A stretch of DNA of 64,000 bases from Streptosporangium subroseum. Lineage in GTDB: Bacteria; Actinomycetota; Actinomycetes; Streptosporangiales; Streptosporangiaceae. Where the stretch lies: the NCBI RefSeq assembly GCF_900188345.1, contig NZ_FZOD01000005.1:248001-312000 (forward strand), written 5' to 3'. The translations under genes were made by a program, and so were the position numbers. Positions 31,936 to 41,553 of the stretch are shown here, piece by piece. The notes below the pieces were generated by a model, which ran no database searches, was not told where the DNA came from, and was given only the letters and a program-made list of their open reading frames with translations. Within the stretch, counting starts at the first letter, position 1; each line of letters opens with the position of its first letter.

Positions 31936-32934
31936 TCAACCGCTCTTGTTCGGCGTTCTCCTGGGCGCGCAGCTGCCCCTGACGATCAGCTCGGTGGGCA
32001 GCAGCACGCCGCGCGGGCGCCGGCCACCCTCGCGCAGCACCAGTTCGGCCGCGCGGTAGCCGATGTCCTGGGCGGGCTGGGCGATCACGGTCAGCGGCGG
32101 AGCGCACAGCTCGGCCCAGGGCACGTCGTCAAACATGATCAGTGACAGGTCCCTGGGCACCCGCAGGTCCAGCTCCCTGGCGGCCAGCACGGCCGCCTCG
32201 CCCAGCAGGTTGCCCCCGGCGAGCACGGCGGTCAGGTCGGGCCGGTGCTGGAAGAGCCCGGCGGCGGCGGCGTAGGCGGAGTCACGGCTGCCCCGCGCGA
32301 CGACGATGAGCTCCTCGTCCACGAGGCCGCCCAGCGCCTGGCGGAAGACCGACAGGCGCTGCTCCTGCCCGGGGCCGCCCAGATAGGCGATGCGGCGGTG
32401 TCCCAGCCCCGTCAGGTAGTCCACCGCGGTCCGTACGCCGGCGCGGTCGTCGGCCAGCACCGCGGGCACGTCGCCATGCCCCGTCGAGAGCCGGTGGGCG
32501 AAGACCATGGTGAGCCCGGCCCGCAGGGTCGGCGCCCAGATCTCTCCGTCGCCGGAGGGAACCGCGATCACACGGTCCACGCCCTGTTCCATCAGCATGC
32601 CGATCAGCTCGGCCTCGCGCTCCGGGTCGTCGCCGGTCGTGCCCAGGATCACCGGCTCGCCCGCCGAACGGGCACAGGCCAGCACGCCGTCGGCCAGGCG
32701 GCCGTAGAAGGTGTCGGTGATGTCGGGCAGCAGCAGCCCGATCCCGCCCGATCTCTGCTGGCGCAGGTTACGGCCGAGCGCGCTGGGCCGGTAGTCGAGC
32801 TGGGCCGCCACGTTCAGCACCCGCTCCCTGGTCTCGGGGCTCGCCGAGCCGCCGGACAGGACTCGTGACACCGTGGCGACCCCGACCCCGGCTGCTCCCG
32901 CGACGTCTTTGATGGTCGTACGACGCATACTCAT
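31936..32934 (-). CDS. LacI-family regulator divergent from msiK
   Basis: A 332-residue repressor. HTH: MRRTTIKDVAGAAGVGVATV, then SRVLSGG; the effector domain follows with LLPDITDTFYGRLADGV and LIMFDDVPWAELCAPPLTV. Two ATGs six bases apart (32934, 32928) can start it. The first lies inside the palindrome TGGAAACGATTCCA, so the operator overlaps its own start codon. A second copy of the motif lies just after the -10 of the divergent msiK. The likely role is repression of the shared sugar-import ATPase and of itself; the effector sugar is unknown. Confidence 0.92.
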   Translation of the reverse strand: MSMRRTTIKDVAGAAGVGVATVSRVLSGGSASPETRERVLNVAAQLDYRPSALGRNLRQQRSGGIGLLLPDITDTFYGRLADGVLACARSAGEPVILGTTGDDPEREAELIGMLMEQGVDRVIAVPSGDGEIWAPTLRAGLTMVFAHRLSTGHGDVPAVLADDRAGVRTAVDYLTGLGHRRIAYLGGPGQEQRLSVFRQALGGLVDEELIVVARGSRDSAYAAAAGLFQHRPDLTAVLAGGNLLGEAAVLAARELDLRVPRDLSLIMFDDVPWAELCAPPLTVIAQPAQDIGYRAAELVLREGGRRPRGVLLPTELIVRGSCAPRRTPNKSG

Positions 32935-32947
32935 GGAAACGATTCCA
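32934..32947. promoter_or_regulatory. LacI operator 1 (over the regulator's start)
   Basis: TGGAAACGATTCCA, palindromic apart from the central A/T steps, overlapping the first ATG of the LacI gene. Confidence 0.65.
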
Positions 32948-33021
32948 TCATGATTTCCGTGAGCAATCCAGTGCGGAGAGGTAACAGAAGTGCTTCTGAC
33001 AAGCCAAAATCGACCTACCTC

Positions 33022-33067
33022 TTGACACTGATGTCCGTTTCCGGTGAGATGCATGAAAACGTATCCA
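33022..33067 (+). promoter_or_regulatory. msiK promoter with LacI operator 2
   Basis: TTGACA (33022-33027), exactly 17 bases, TGAGAT (33045-33050), then operator TGAAAACGTATCCA (33054-33067) at the expected transcription start. This is a classic repression arrangement. Confidence 0.65.
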
Positions 33068-33110
33068 CACCGGGTAAACACGGGGTTGGCCCGAAGCGCT
33101 AAGGACTTTC

Positions 33111-34325
<1,215 letters not shown>

Positions 34326-34383
34326 GCCTGAGTGACCCCGCGGGCCGCGAGGCCCGCCCGTGACCAACCTCGTAAGCCGAAAA

Positions 34384-34424
34384 GGCCCGCGCCACGACCC
34401 CCTCCCGTGGCGCGGGCCCTTTCG
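34384..34424 (+). terminator. Terminator after msiK
   Basis: Perfect 13-bp stem (34384-34396 with 34406-34418) followed by CTTTCGTC. A convergent gene ends at 34460, so it may act both ways. Confidence 0.8.
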
Positions 34425-34459
34425 TCTTCCCAGCTGCCCGCGCCGAGGCCGGGCCGCGA

Positions 34460-35212
34460 CTACCGGCGGACGAAACGGCGGGAGACCTCGGCGGCCAGCC
34501 GGTGGGGGACCAGCGTGCCGATTCTGGTGATGACCTTGTAGCGCAGGTCGGGGACGCTCACCCATACGCCGCGGGCCAGATCGCGCATGGCCTCGCCGAC
34601 CACCTTGTCCGCCGACAGCCAGAGGAACCCGGGGAGGCCCGACATGTCGATCGAGGCGCGGTCGTGGAACTCGGTGCGCACGAATCCCGGGCACAGCGCC
34701 ATCACCCGCACGCGGCTGCCGGCCAGCTCCGCGGCCATGGACTCGCTGAAGCTGACCACCCACGCCTTGGACGCGCTGTAGGTGCCCTGGGGGAAGAACG
34801 CCGCCACCGACGCCACATTGATCACCGCGCCGCGGCCGCGCTTTCTCATTCCGGGTAGCGCGGCCAGCGTCAGTCGCAGGACCGCCTCGCAGTGGACCTT
34901 GAGCATCCGCCGCTCCTCGTCCACGGACACCTCGGAGGAGGCGTCGCCATGGCCGAAACCCGCGTTGTTGACGAGCAGGTCGACTCCCCGGCGGAGCCGT
35001 TCCTCGACCGCCTCCAGGCCCTCGTCGGCCGACAGGTCGGCCGGGAGCACCTCGGAGCTCACCCCGTAGCGCAGGCGAAGCTCCTCGGCGACGGCGGACA
35101 GGCGCTCGCCGTCGCGGGCGACGAGGACGAGGGAGAAGCCGTCGGCGGCCAGGTGGCGGGCGAAGGCGGCGCCGATGCCGGCGGTCGCTCCCGTGATCAG
35201 TGCGGTTGGCAT
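34460..35212 (-). CDS. Short-chain dehydrogenase/reductase
   Basis: A 250-residue classical SDR. The NAD(P) motif is ALITGATAGIGAAFARHLA, followed by LVLVARDGERL (an Arg after the second strand hints at NADP), NNAGFGHGD, the catalytic Ser in NVASVAAF and the YSASK motif (TYSASKAWVVSFSE). The substrate is unknown; similar proteins are annotated as DltE- or acyl-reductase-like. The leaderless start is supported by TAGACT six bases before the ATG. Confidence 0.9.
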   Translation of the reverse strand: MPTALITGATAGIGAAFARHLAADGFSLVLVARDGERLSAVAEELRLRYGVSSEVLPADLSADEGLEAVEERLRRGVDLLVNNAGFGHGDASSEVSVDEERRMLKVHCEAVLRLTLAALPGMRKRGRGAVINVASVAAFFPQGTYSASKAWVVSFSESMAAELAGSRVRVMALCPGFVRTEFHDRASIDMSGLPGFLWLSADKVVGEAMRDLARGVWVSVPDLRYKVITRIGTLVPHRLAAEVSRRFVRR

Positions 35213-35218
35213 GCACGC

Positions 35219-35224
35219 AGTCTA
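35219..35224 (-). promoter_or_regulatory. -10 element of leaderless SDR gene
   Basis: TAGACT on the minus strand, six bases, ATG at 35212. Confidence 0.5.
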
Positions 35225-35378
35225 AGATCGCGCCATCGGATCCCCCAACCTCCACGGTCCCCGCGATTCACGATGGGCTCGGCGGAGCACGGGCCCGGAC
35301 CATCGCGGAACCTTTGCCGCCAGGCCTGGGTAGAAGGCAGTCAGTCAGGTAGTCGCCGATTATTGAAGGATGAGAACC

Positions 35379-36572
35379 ATGACGATCTCCTACCGGACCG
35401 GATTGGGCCTCGCCCTCTTGAGTGCGGCGCTGGTGGCCTGCTCCTCCGGCACGCCCACCGAGGCCGCCTCCCCGCCCGCCGTCACATCCGCGGCGACGCC
35501 CGCAGCCACGCCCGCCGACACGGCCTCGGGAGGCTCGGCAGGGGAGACCGCCCCGCGGGTCAGGTTCACCGAGTTCGCCCGGTTGGAGAAGCCGGTGGCG
35601 ATGGCCGTGCGCAAGGGGGACCGCACGCTCTACATCGTGGAGCAGACGGGACGGCTGCGCGCCGTGACGGACGGCAAGGTCGCCCAGGAGCCCGTCGTGG
35701 ACCTCTCGGCGGAGGTGAGCGGGGGCAACGAGCAGGGGCTGCTCGGCGTGGCCTTCCATCCGGGGGGCGATTTCCTCTACCTGGACTGGACCGACCGCGA
35801 CGGGCACACCCACGTGACGGAATGGGCCTTCAAGGATGGAAAGGCCACCGGGCGCAGGGACGTGCTCACGCAGGAGCAGCCGTACGCCAACCACAACGGA
35901 GGTCAGCTCGCCTTCGGTCCCGACGGTTACCTCTACATCGCCTTCGGTGACGGCGGCAGCGGGGGAGACCCGCAGGGCAACGGCCAGAACCTGAACACCT
36001 GGCTCGGCAAGATCCTCAGGATCGATCCGCGCGGCACTCCGTACAAGGTTCCCGGCGACAACCCGTTCGTCGCGACGAACGGCGCCAAGCCCGAGATATG
36101 GGCGTACGGCCTGCGCAACCCCTGGCGGTTCACCTTCGACTCCGAGACGGGGAACATGTGGATCGGCGACGTCGGCCAGAACGCCTGGGAGGAGGTCGAC
36201 GTCCAGCCACGGGGCAAGGGCGGGCAGAACTACGGCTGGAACATCAAGGAGGCCACCCACCGGTTCCGGGACGGAGACGCCACGGGCGATCTGGTCGACC
36301 CCGTCATCGAATACCCCCTGCACGAGGGCGGGAACTGCTCGGTGATCGCCGGATACGTCTACCGCGGCAAGAAGATCACCGGGTTGGAGGGGCGTTTCCT
36401 CTACGGCGACTTCTGCGCGGGATGGATCAGGTCCGCTCCCGCGGGGGAGCCGGAGCGGGCCGAGAACCTGGGCGAGGTGAAGCAGCTGTCGTCCTTCGGC
36501 CAGGATCACGACGGCGAGCTGTACGCGCTCAGCCTGGACGGACCCGTCTACCGGATCGAGGTCGCTCCGTGA
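35379..36572 (+). CDS. PQQ-type sugar dehydrogenase lipoprotein (GSDH family)
   Basis: A 397-residue exported six-bladed beta-propeller. The signal peptide ends in the lipobox ALVAC. A Thr/Ala/Pro-rich linker (about 25-55) leads to the glucose/sorbosone dehydrogenase domain: RFTEFARLEKPVAMAV, GLLGVAFHPGGDFL, YANHNGGQLAFGPDGYLYIA, GLRNPWRFTFD, GDVGQNAWEEVDVQ and EGGNCSVIAGYVYRG. Such proteins oxidise aldoses using PQQ or related cofactors at the cell surface; PQQ genes are not in the window. ATG 35379 is preferred over 35370 because AAGGA then has normal spacing. Confidence 0.9.
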   Translation: MTISYRTGLGLALLSAALVACSSGTPTEAASPPAVTSAATPAATPADTASGGSAGETAPRVRFTEFARLEKPVAMAVRKGDRTLYIVEQTGRLRAVTDGKVAQEPVVDLSAEVSGGNEQGLLGVAFHPGGDFLYLDWTDRDGHTHVTEWAFKDGKATGRRDVLTQEQPYANHNGGQLAFGPDGYLYIAFGDGGSGGDPQGNGQNLNTWLGKILRIDPRGTPYKVPGDNPFVATNGAKPEIWAYGLRNPWRFTFDSETGNMWIGDVGQNAWEEVDVQPRGKGGQNYGWNIKEATHRFRDGDATGDLVDPVIEYPLHEGGNCSVIAGYVYRGKKITGLEGRFLYGDFCAGWIRSAPAGEPERAENLGEVKQLSSFGQDHDGELYALSLDGPVYRIEVAP

Positions 36573-36604
36573 CCTCACCGATCTCCGGCCGGGGCGTTGT
36601 CGTC

Positions 36605-36626
36605 CTCCGAATGTCAATGTTCGGAG
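36605..36626 (+). terminator. Hairpin after the sugar dehydrogenase
   Basis: CTCCGAA/TTCGGAG with an 8-base loop, 33 bases after the stop, in AT-richer sequence. Confidence 0.45.
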
Positions 36627-36771
36627 AACAACCACTGATTGTTCGGTAAGAGGTGTGCGCCGGTCGGGTTGCCATTTTCCGGTGGTGAATATAACGGGTT
36701 CCGGGGACATGCCGCTTGTGTTCCAAGCGTCTGGTTTCTATGACCTGAATCATTGCCACAGGGGGTCCGGA

Positions 36772-37506
36772 ATGGCCGGAAAATACACAATATCTGTTCT
36801 TTTTGCAGTGGTGGCCGGGAGCGGACTGACGCTCGGATCCACCGGAATGGCGATCGCCGCAACCAGCATGCCGGCGCCGATGGCCGCCGTGCACGCGCAG
36901 CCCTATCCACCCGACTTCGGAGCCCTCGCCGATGCGGCCATGGCCGACGCCGCGAGTGTGGACGACAGGTCCGAGGCTCTCCTCCGGGAGGCCGAGAACT
37001 GTGAGGGCGGCCCCGCCGAGGCGGCGAGGATAACCGCGGCGGCCGAGGCGCTCGAGGCCGAGGCCAGGAACATCGGGATCAGGTCCGACGCCATCGCCGA
37101 CGCCGCCGATGCGGCAGGCGATTCCGAGGCCGAGGACATGGCCAGGGACGCGGAGAGGATGGCCGTCGGGGCTGATGCGGATGCCCAGCGGGCTCAGGAG
37201 ATCGCCCGCCGCGGATGTGAGGGGGGCGGCGAGGTGAACAACACGAACAACAACAACAACGTCGATCCCGAAGCCGTCTATGAGGACTTCGGTGACGAGG
37301 ACCGCCACCACAGGCGCGGTTTCCGCAACTGCGGGGATGACTGCTGCGAGGGGGGCTGTGGCGAACGGGTCGGCAGGGGCAGGGAGCTGCCGTTCACGGG
37401 AGCGCCCGTGACGACCGTGGCCGCGCTCGGCGGTGGCCTGCTGGCCATGGGAACCGTCGGCGTGCTGGTTCCGGTACGTCGCCGCCGATCCACCAGTGTC
37501 AAGTAG
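36772..37506 (+). CDS. Sortase-type (LPFTG) surface protein, Ala-rich coiled coil, Cys-rich
   Basis: A 244-residue exported protein. N-terminal signal peptide (VLFAVVAGSGLTLGSTGMA). Residues about 48-147 are Ala/Glu/Asp-rich and helical, with cysteines at 77 and 149 at its ends. An Asn-rich stretch (about 157-163) and a Cys cluster (CGDDCCEGGC, 187-196) follow. The end is a complete sortase signal: LPFTG (206-210), a hydrophobic helix, then VRRRRSTSVK. ATG 36772 is preceded by AGGGGG; the frame upstream is unrelated. Function unknown; probably cell-wall anchored. Its end overlaps the next gene by 11 bases. No sortase gene is in the window. Confidence 0.85.
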   Translation: MAGKYTISVLFAVVAGSGLTLGSTGMAIAATSMPAPMAAVHAQPYPPDFGALADAAMADAASVDDRSEALLREAENCEGGPAEAARITAAAEALEAEARNIGIRSDAIADAADAAGDSEAEDMARDAERMAVGADADAQRAQEIARRGCEGGGEVNNTNNNNNVDPEAVYEDFGDEDRHHRRGFRNCGDDCCEGGCGERVGRGRELPFTGAPVTTVAALGGGLLAMGTVGVLVPVRRRRSTSVK

Positions 37507-39256
37507 GAGACGACGTCGCATAGTCGTAGTGGGCCTGCTGGCTTCCGCGGTCTTGATACTGGCGGGAGGCTGGTCGGCCCATCTCGGCATGCGCGTGCGC
37601 GATCATCTGGAGGCCGCCGGGGCCGCACTGGTCCAGGTGCGCGCGGCGGCGAGCACGGGCGACCCGCGCCCGATGGCCACGGCGCTGGCCGAGGCCCGGC
37701 GGCACGCGGACGAGGCACGACGGCTCACCGAGGGCCCTGACTGGTGGACGATCGCCCACACTCCGGTCGTGGGAGACGCCGCGACGACCGTGCGAGGACT
37801 GGCCGAGAGCGCCGCGGATCTGACCGGCGTGCTGGCCGACGTCCGGCCCCTCGCCGCGGCCTTCACCACGATGGGAAAGAGATCCCCGGGCAACCTGCGG
37901 CAGCCGCTGACCGACCTCGACGCGGCGTCGCCGACCCTGAAATCCGCCGCCGCCCGCCTCGCCAGGATCGGCTCCGGCCTGGAGGCCACCCCGGCGGAGA
38001 CCGGCCTGAAGCAGCTGGACCAGGCACGCGGTACGGCGCTGCACGAGGTCGACCGGCTGCACGGCTGGCTCGACGCCGCCGCGACCGCCGCCACCCTGCT
38101 GCCGCCGATGCTCGGCCTCGACGGCCCCCGTCGTTACTTCCTCGCGTTCCAGACCAACGCCGAAGCACGAGGCACCGGAGGCCTGGTCGGTGCGTTCGGC
38201 ATCCTGAAGGCCGACCGGGGCAAGGTCGACATCGGGCACCTCTCCGCCAACAACGGCCTCGCCGGGAGTTCCGTTCCCGGTGCCGACCACGGCCCGGACT
38301 ACCGCGCGCGTTACGGACCGTGGTCGACCAAGTTGCTCTCCATCTCCAACCTCTCCCCGCACTTCCCGTACGCCGCGGCCACCTGGACGGGACTGTGGGA
38401 GCAGCAGGCCCGCGGCCACCTGGACGGCGCCCTCGCCACCGACCCGGTGGGCCTGTCCTACCTGCTGCAGCTGATCGGACCGGTCACCCTGCCCGGTGGG
38501 GAGAAGGTGACCTCTTCGAACGTCGTCGACCTCACCGAGCGGACGGCCTACGCCCGCTTCGCCGACCCCATGGCGCGCAAGCGGTTCCTCATCACGATCG
38601 CCGGCGCCGTCAGCGAGGCGCTGCCCGCGTCCCTCACCCAGCCCGCCAGACTGCTGCCCGTGCTGACCCGCATGGTGAGCGAGCGGCGGATCCAGATCTG
38701 GAGCAGCCACGAGGCGGAGCAGCGACGCCTGTCGCGGACCCCGGTCAGCGGCGTGCTGCCGTTGCGCTCGGGACCGTTCGCGGGCCTGGTGGTCAACAAC
38801 TCCGCCGGCGGCAAGCTCGACTACTACCTGGAACGCTCCCTCGACTACAAACTGGGGCCCTGCCGGGACGGGCTGCGCCCCTCGACCGTGCGGGTCCGCC
38901 TCACCAACGACGTCCCGCGAGGGGCGTTGCCCAGCTATGTCACCAGCCGGCTCGACTCCCCGACGCGCCGTCACGCCCCGGGGTCCAACCTGCTGTGGGT
39001 GTCGCTGTACGGCGGGCTCGGGGCGAAGATGACCGGGGCCCGGCTCGACGGCGACCCGGTGTCGCTCATCAAGGCGACCGAACGGTCCCACCCCGTCTAC
39101 TCGACCATCCTGGAGTTCGCTCCCGGGCAGTCCAGGACCCTGGAGCTCGACTTCACGGAGTTCGCCTCCGACGAGCCGCCACTGGTTCCGGAGCAGCCGC
39201 TGGTCCGCTCCCAGCGCACCAGCGTCACCCAGGATCGGCAGGGATGCCCTCTCTGA
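37496..39256 (+). CDS. DUF4012 family protein, membrane-anchored
   Basis: About 586 residues. A basic N-terminus (SSRRRRRIVVVG) precedes one transmembrane helix (LLASAVLILAGGW), then helical DUF sequence (AARRLTEGPDWWTIAHTPVV) and the DUF4012 core: DGPRRYFLAFQTNAEARGTG, then GLVGAFGIL, followed by HLDGALATDPVGLSYLLQLI and a beta-rich C-terminal part. DUF4012 proteins often accompany extracellular polysaccharide genes; the mechanism is unknown. GTG 37496 overlaps the upstream LPFTG gene by 11 bases, so the two are translationally coupled. Most of the protein faces outward. Confidence 0.87.
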   Translation: MSSRRRRRIVVVGLLASAVLILAGGWSAHLGMRVRDHLEAAGAALVQVRAAASTGDPRPMATALAEARRHADEARRLTEGPDWWTIAHTPVVGDAATTVRGLAESAADLTGVLADVRPLAAAFTTMGKRSPGNLRQPLTDLDAASPTLKSAAARLARIGSGLEATPAETGLKQLDQARGTALHEVDRLHGWLDAAATAATLLPPMLGLDGPRRYFLAFQTNAEARGTGGLVGAFGILKADRGKVDIGHLSANNGLAGSSVPGADHGPDYRARYGPWSTKLLSISNLSPHFPYAAATWTGLWEQQARGHLDGALATDPVGLSYLLQLIGPVTLPGGEKVTSSNVVDLTERTAYARFADPMARKRFLITIAGAVSEALPASLTQPARLLPVLTRMVSERRIQIWSSHEAEQRRLSRTPVSGVLPLRSGPFAGLVVNNSAGGKLDYYLERSLDYKLGPCRDGLRPSTVRVRLTNDVPRGALPSYVTSRLDSPTRRHAPGSNLLWVSLYGGLGAKMTGARLDGDPVSLIKATERSHPVYSTILEFAPGQSRTLELDFTEFASDEPPLVPEQPLVRSQRTSVTQDRQGCPL

Positions 39257-39330
39257 TCACCCTCCCGGAGGCCCCGGCGGCCGGCTCGGCGGGTGGTCCC
39301 GTGGGTGGATCTGTGGGCGGCATACGTCTC

Positions 39331-39362
39331 GGCCCTCGCCGTGGAACGCGGCGAGGGCCTTC
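39331..39362 (+). terminator. Terminator after DUF4012 gene
   Basis: 11-bp perfect stem GGCCCTCGCCG/CGGCGAGGGCC with a 7-base loop followed by TTCC. Separates the surface-protein pair from the phosphatase gene. Confidence 0.7.
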
Positions 39363-39439
39363 CGCACGCCGTACCGCCGGTATCGGCAGAAAAGCGCAAA
39401 GTCCGGCGTGCCACGGGCGGCGGCCCCACGGGGGAGACC

Positions 39440-39445
39440 TACCGT
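39440..39445 (+). promoter_or_regulatory. Possible -10 element of phosphatase gene
   Basis: TACCGT, seven bases, ATG 39453; would make the phosphatase leaderless. Confidence 0.3.
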
Positions 39446-39452
39446 CGCGCTC

Positions 39453-40130
39453 ATGGAGATCGCTGAGATCGGTGAAGCCGCCGGGGTCGCACAGCCCGGT
39501 CACGAGCACTGCGGTCCGCGATGCTGGAGGGATGTGCGAGCGGCGCCGGCGTCGCGGCACGACGTCCGTTTCCGTCTTCTGTTCGTGTGCACGGGCAATA
39601 TCTGCCGCTCTCCGCTCGCGGAGCGGCTGACCCGGTCGATCCTCGGACCCTGCCCGGCGCTTCAGGTGACCAGCGCGGGGACCCGGGCCAGAGCCGGGAC
39701 GCAGATGACGGAGCGCGCGCGACGGGTGCTGGTCCGTCTCGGCGGCGACCCCGACGGCTTCGGTTCTCGCCCGCTGACCTCCGAACTGGTGGCCGCCGCC
39801 GATCTCGTGCTGACGGCCGCCTCCGAGCACCGCGCCGAATCGGTGGCGGCGTTCCCCCCGGCGGCCACGCGGACCTTCACCATCGCCGAGTTCGGGACGC
39901 TGGCCGGGGCCGTGCCGCCCCTGGCGGTCATCTGCCATGAGGATCCCGTACGGCGGGCGCACACGCTGATCCGAGAGGTCCGGGCGAGGCGCGGGCTGGT
40001 CCGAGTGGACCAACCCGACATTCCCGATCCCTACCGCGGCTCCCGGCTGGCCTACCGGGCGGCGGGACGAAGGATCGCGACGTCGCTCGCCGTCCCGCTC
40101 GGGCTGCTCACACACTCACGCGTGGCGTGA
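39453..40130 (+). CDS. Low-molecular-weight protein tyrosine phosphatase (Wzb-like)
   Basis: A P-loop tyrosine phosphatase. FVCTGNICRSPLAERL holds the catalytic CX5R-S signature. ADLVLTAASEHRAE and the general acid in PDIPDPYRGS follow. In polysaccharide loci this enzyme dephosphorylates the Wzc-type kinase and resets chain assembly. The start is uncertain: ATG 39453 (225 residues) has a TACCGT -10 seven bases upstream, whereas GTG 39534 (198 residues) lies closer to the conserved core. It is convergent with the tyrosine kinase, and the two genes overlap by 23 bases at their 3' ends. Confidence 0.88.
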   Translation: MEIAEIGEAAGVAQPGHEHCGPRCWRDVRAAPASRHDVRFRLLFVCTGNICRSPLAERLTRSILGPCPALQVTSAGTRARAGTQMTERARRVLVRLGGDPDGFGSRPLTSELVAAADLVLTAASEHRAESVAAFPPAATRTFTIAEFGTLAGAVPPLAVICHEDPVRRAHTLIREVRARRGLVRVDQPDIPDPYRGSRLAYRAAGRRIATSLAVPLGLLTHSRVA

Positions 40131-41553
40131 CCTCGGCCTTGGCGTCGTACTCGCACCCGTAGTACCGGTTGCTCTTGGCGGGTGCGAAGTTCAGGACGGT
40201 GCCGACCAGGCGGGCGTTGATCGACGTCAGCACCTCCACGGCACGGATGACGTGCTCGCGCCGGGTCTTGCCGTACCGCGCGATGAGCAGCGCGCCGTCG
40301 CAGATCGCCGCGAGTGCCACGGCATCGGTGACCGGCAGCACCGGCGGAGCATCGATGATCACTATGTCGTATCTCTCCGTGAGCCCGCTGAGCAGCGTAC
40401 GCATCCCGTTCGAGCCGAGCAGTTCGCTGGGGTTCGGCGGGATCTGGCCACTCGGCAGGACGGCGAGGTCCGACTCGCCCCAGATCTGGATCGCGTTCTC
40501 CAGCCGTGCTCTGCCGATCAGCACATCCGTGAGGCCGGTCGCCCCCTCGATTCCGAGGTAGTTCGGGATGCGCGGGCGGCGGAGGTCGCCGTCCACCAGG
40601 AGCACCCGCCACCCCGCCTGCGCGAGCGTGATCGCCAGGTTGGCGGAGGTCGAGGACTTCCCCTCGCCCGGCAGGCAGCTGGTGACCACGAGGGATCTCG
40701 GTTGCCGGTCGACGCCGATGAACTGCAGGTTGGTACGGAGCGAGCGGAACGCCTCCGATCTGGACGAGCGGCCACGGTCGCGGAGGATGAGAGGGTGGCG
40801 TCGCGCGTCGCGCTCGTATCCGATGATCCCGAGAACCGAGCTCTTCGACGCCTCGTGCAGCACTTCGCTCGCCTTGATGGTGGTGTCCATGCGGTCGCGC
40901 AGGACCAGCGAGGCCATGGCGATGAGCAGCGCGGTGAGTACGGCGAGCGCCAGGTTGACCAGCGGCCTCGGACTGATCGGGTCCCTGGGAACGTCCGCCG
41001 GGTCCACCACCGCGACCTTGACGTTGGGCTGGTCGTTCTTACGGGACGAGTGGCCGTCCTTTTCCCCGTCCTTTTTCGCGTGCTTCCTCTTACGGGTGGG
41101 GAGGGGCTGTTCGATCTCGTCGACCAGCCGGGTGAACGCCCCGCCCAGGGCGTTGGCCAGTCGAGCGGCGCGTGCGGGATCGGTGTCGGTGACCGTGGCG
41201 CGGAGAAGCACGGTGCCGGGGATGGCCTCCGCCGTGATGTTCTCCTGGACGCGCCGGATGTCGTCGCCCGTGGTGATCTGACTGACCACCCGGCGGCTGG
41301 GAAGCAGATTGGCATAGGACTGCACCCTCTGCTGTGACAGCATCCCCGCCTGGATGGCGGTGGAGAGGCTGCCCTCCCTGTCGTAACCGGAGACCAGCAT
41401 GGAGATCGTCGCGACGTACTTGGTCGGCATGCGTGCTGTGACGATGAGCGACGTGGACACCGCCAGGACCAGCGAGAAGAGAATGAGGAGCCAGTTCCTG
41501 CGCGCGAGTCGCGCGAAATAGAGCAGATCCACCGGGTCAACGCAACCTTTCAC
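40108..41553 (-). CDS. Wzc/CpsD-type polysaccharide co-polymerase and tyrosine autokinase
   Basis: A 481-residue fused chain-length regulator and BY-kinase. The N-terminal Wzz domain has a first helix (WLLILFSLVLAVSTSLIVTA), a Lys-rich loop (TRKRKHAKKDGEKDG) and a second helix (LVNLALAVLTALLIAMASL). The kinase has Walker A SCLPGEGKSSTSANLA, A' VLLVDGDLRRPR and B YDIVIIDAPPVL. The C-terminal tyrosine cluster is short (NRYYGCEYD). It would control polymer length and respond to the convergent phosphatase. GTG 41553 overlaps the WecA-like gene by 17 bases; GTG 41532 is an alternative. Confidence 0.92.
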   Translation of the reverse strand: MKGCVDPVDLLYFARLARRNWLLILFSLVLAVSTSLIVTARMPTKYVATISMLVSGYDREGSLSTAIQAGMLSQQRVQSYANLLPSRRVVSQITTGDDIRRVQENITAEAIPGTVLLRATVTDTDPARAARLANALGGAFTRLVDEIEQPLPTRKRKHAKKDGEKDGHSSRKNDQPNVKVAVVDPADVPRDPISPRPLVNLALAVLTALLIAMASLVLRDRMDTTIKASEVLHEASKSSVLGIIGYERDARRHPLILRDRGRSSRSEAFRSLRTNLQFIGVDRQPRSLVVTSCLPGEGKSSTSANLAITLAQAGWRVLLVDGDLRRPRIPNYLGIEGATGLTDVLIGRARLENAIQIWGESDLAVLPSGQIPPNPSELLGSNGMRTLLSGLTERYDIVIIDAPPVLPVTDAVALAAICDGALLIARYGKTRREHVIRAVEVLTSINARLVGTVLNFAPAKSNRYYGCEYDAKAEVTPRVSV

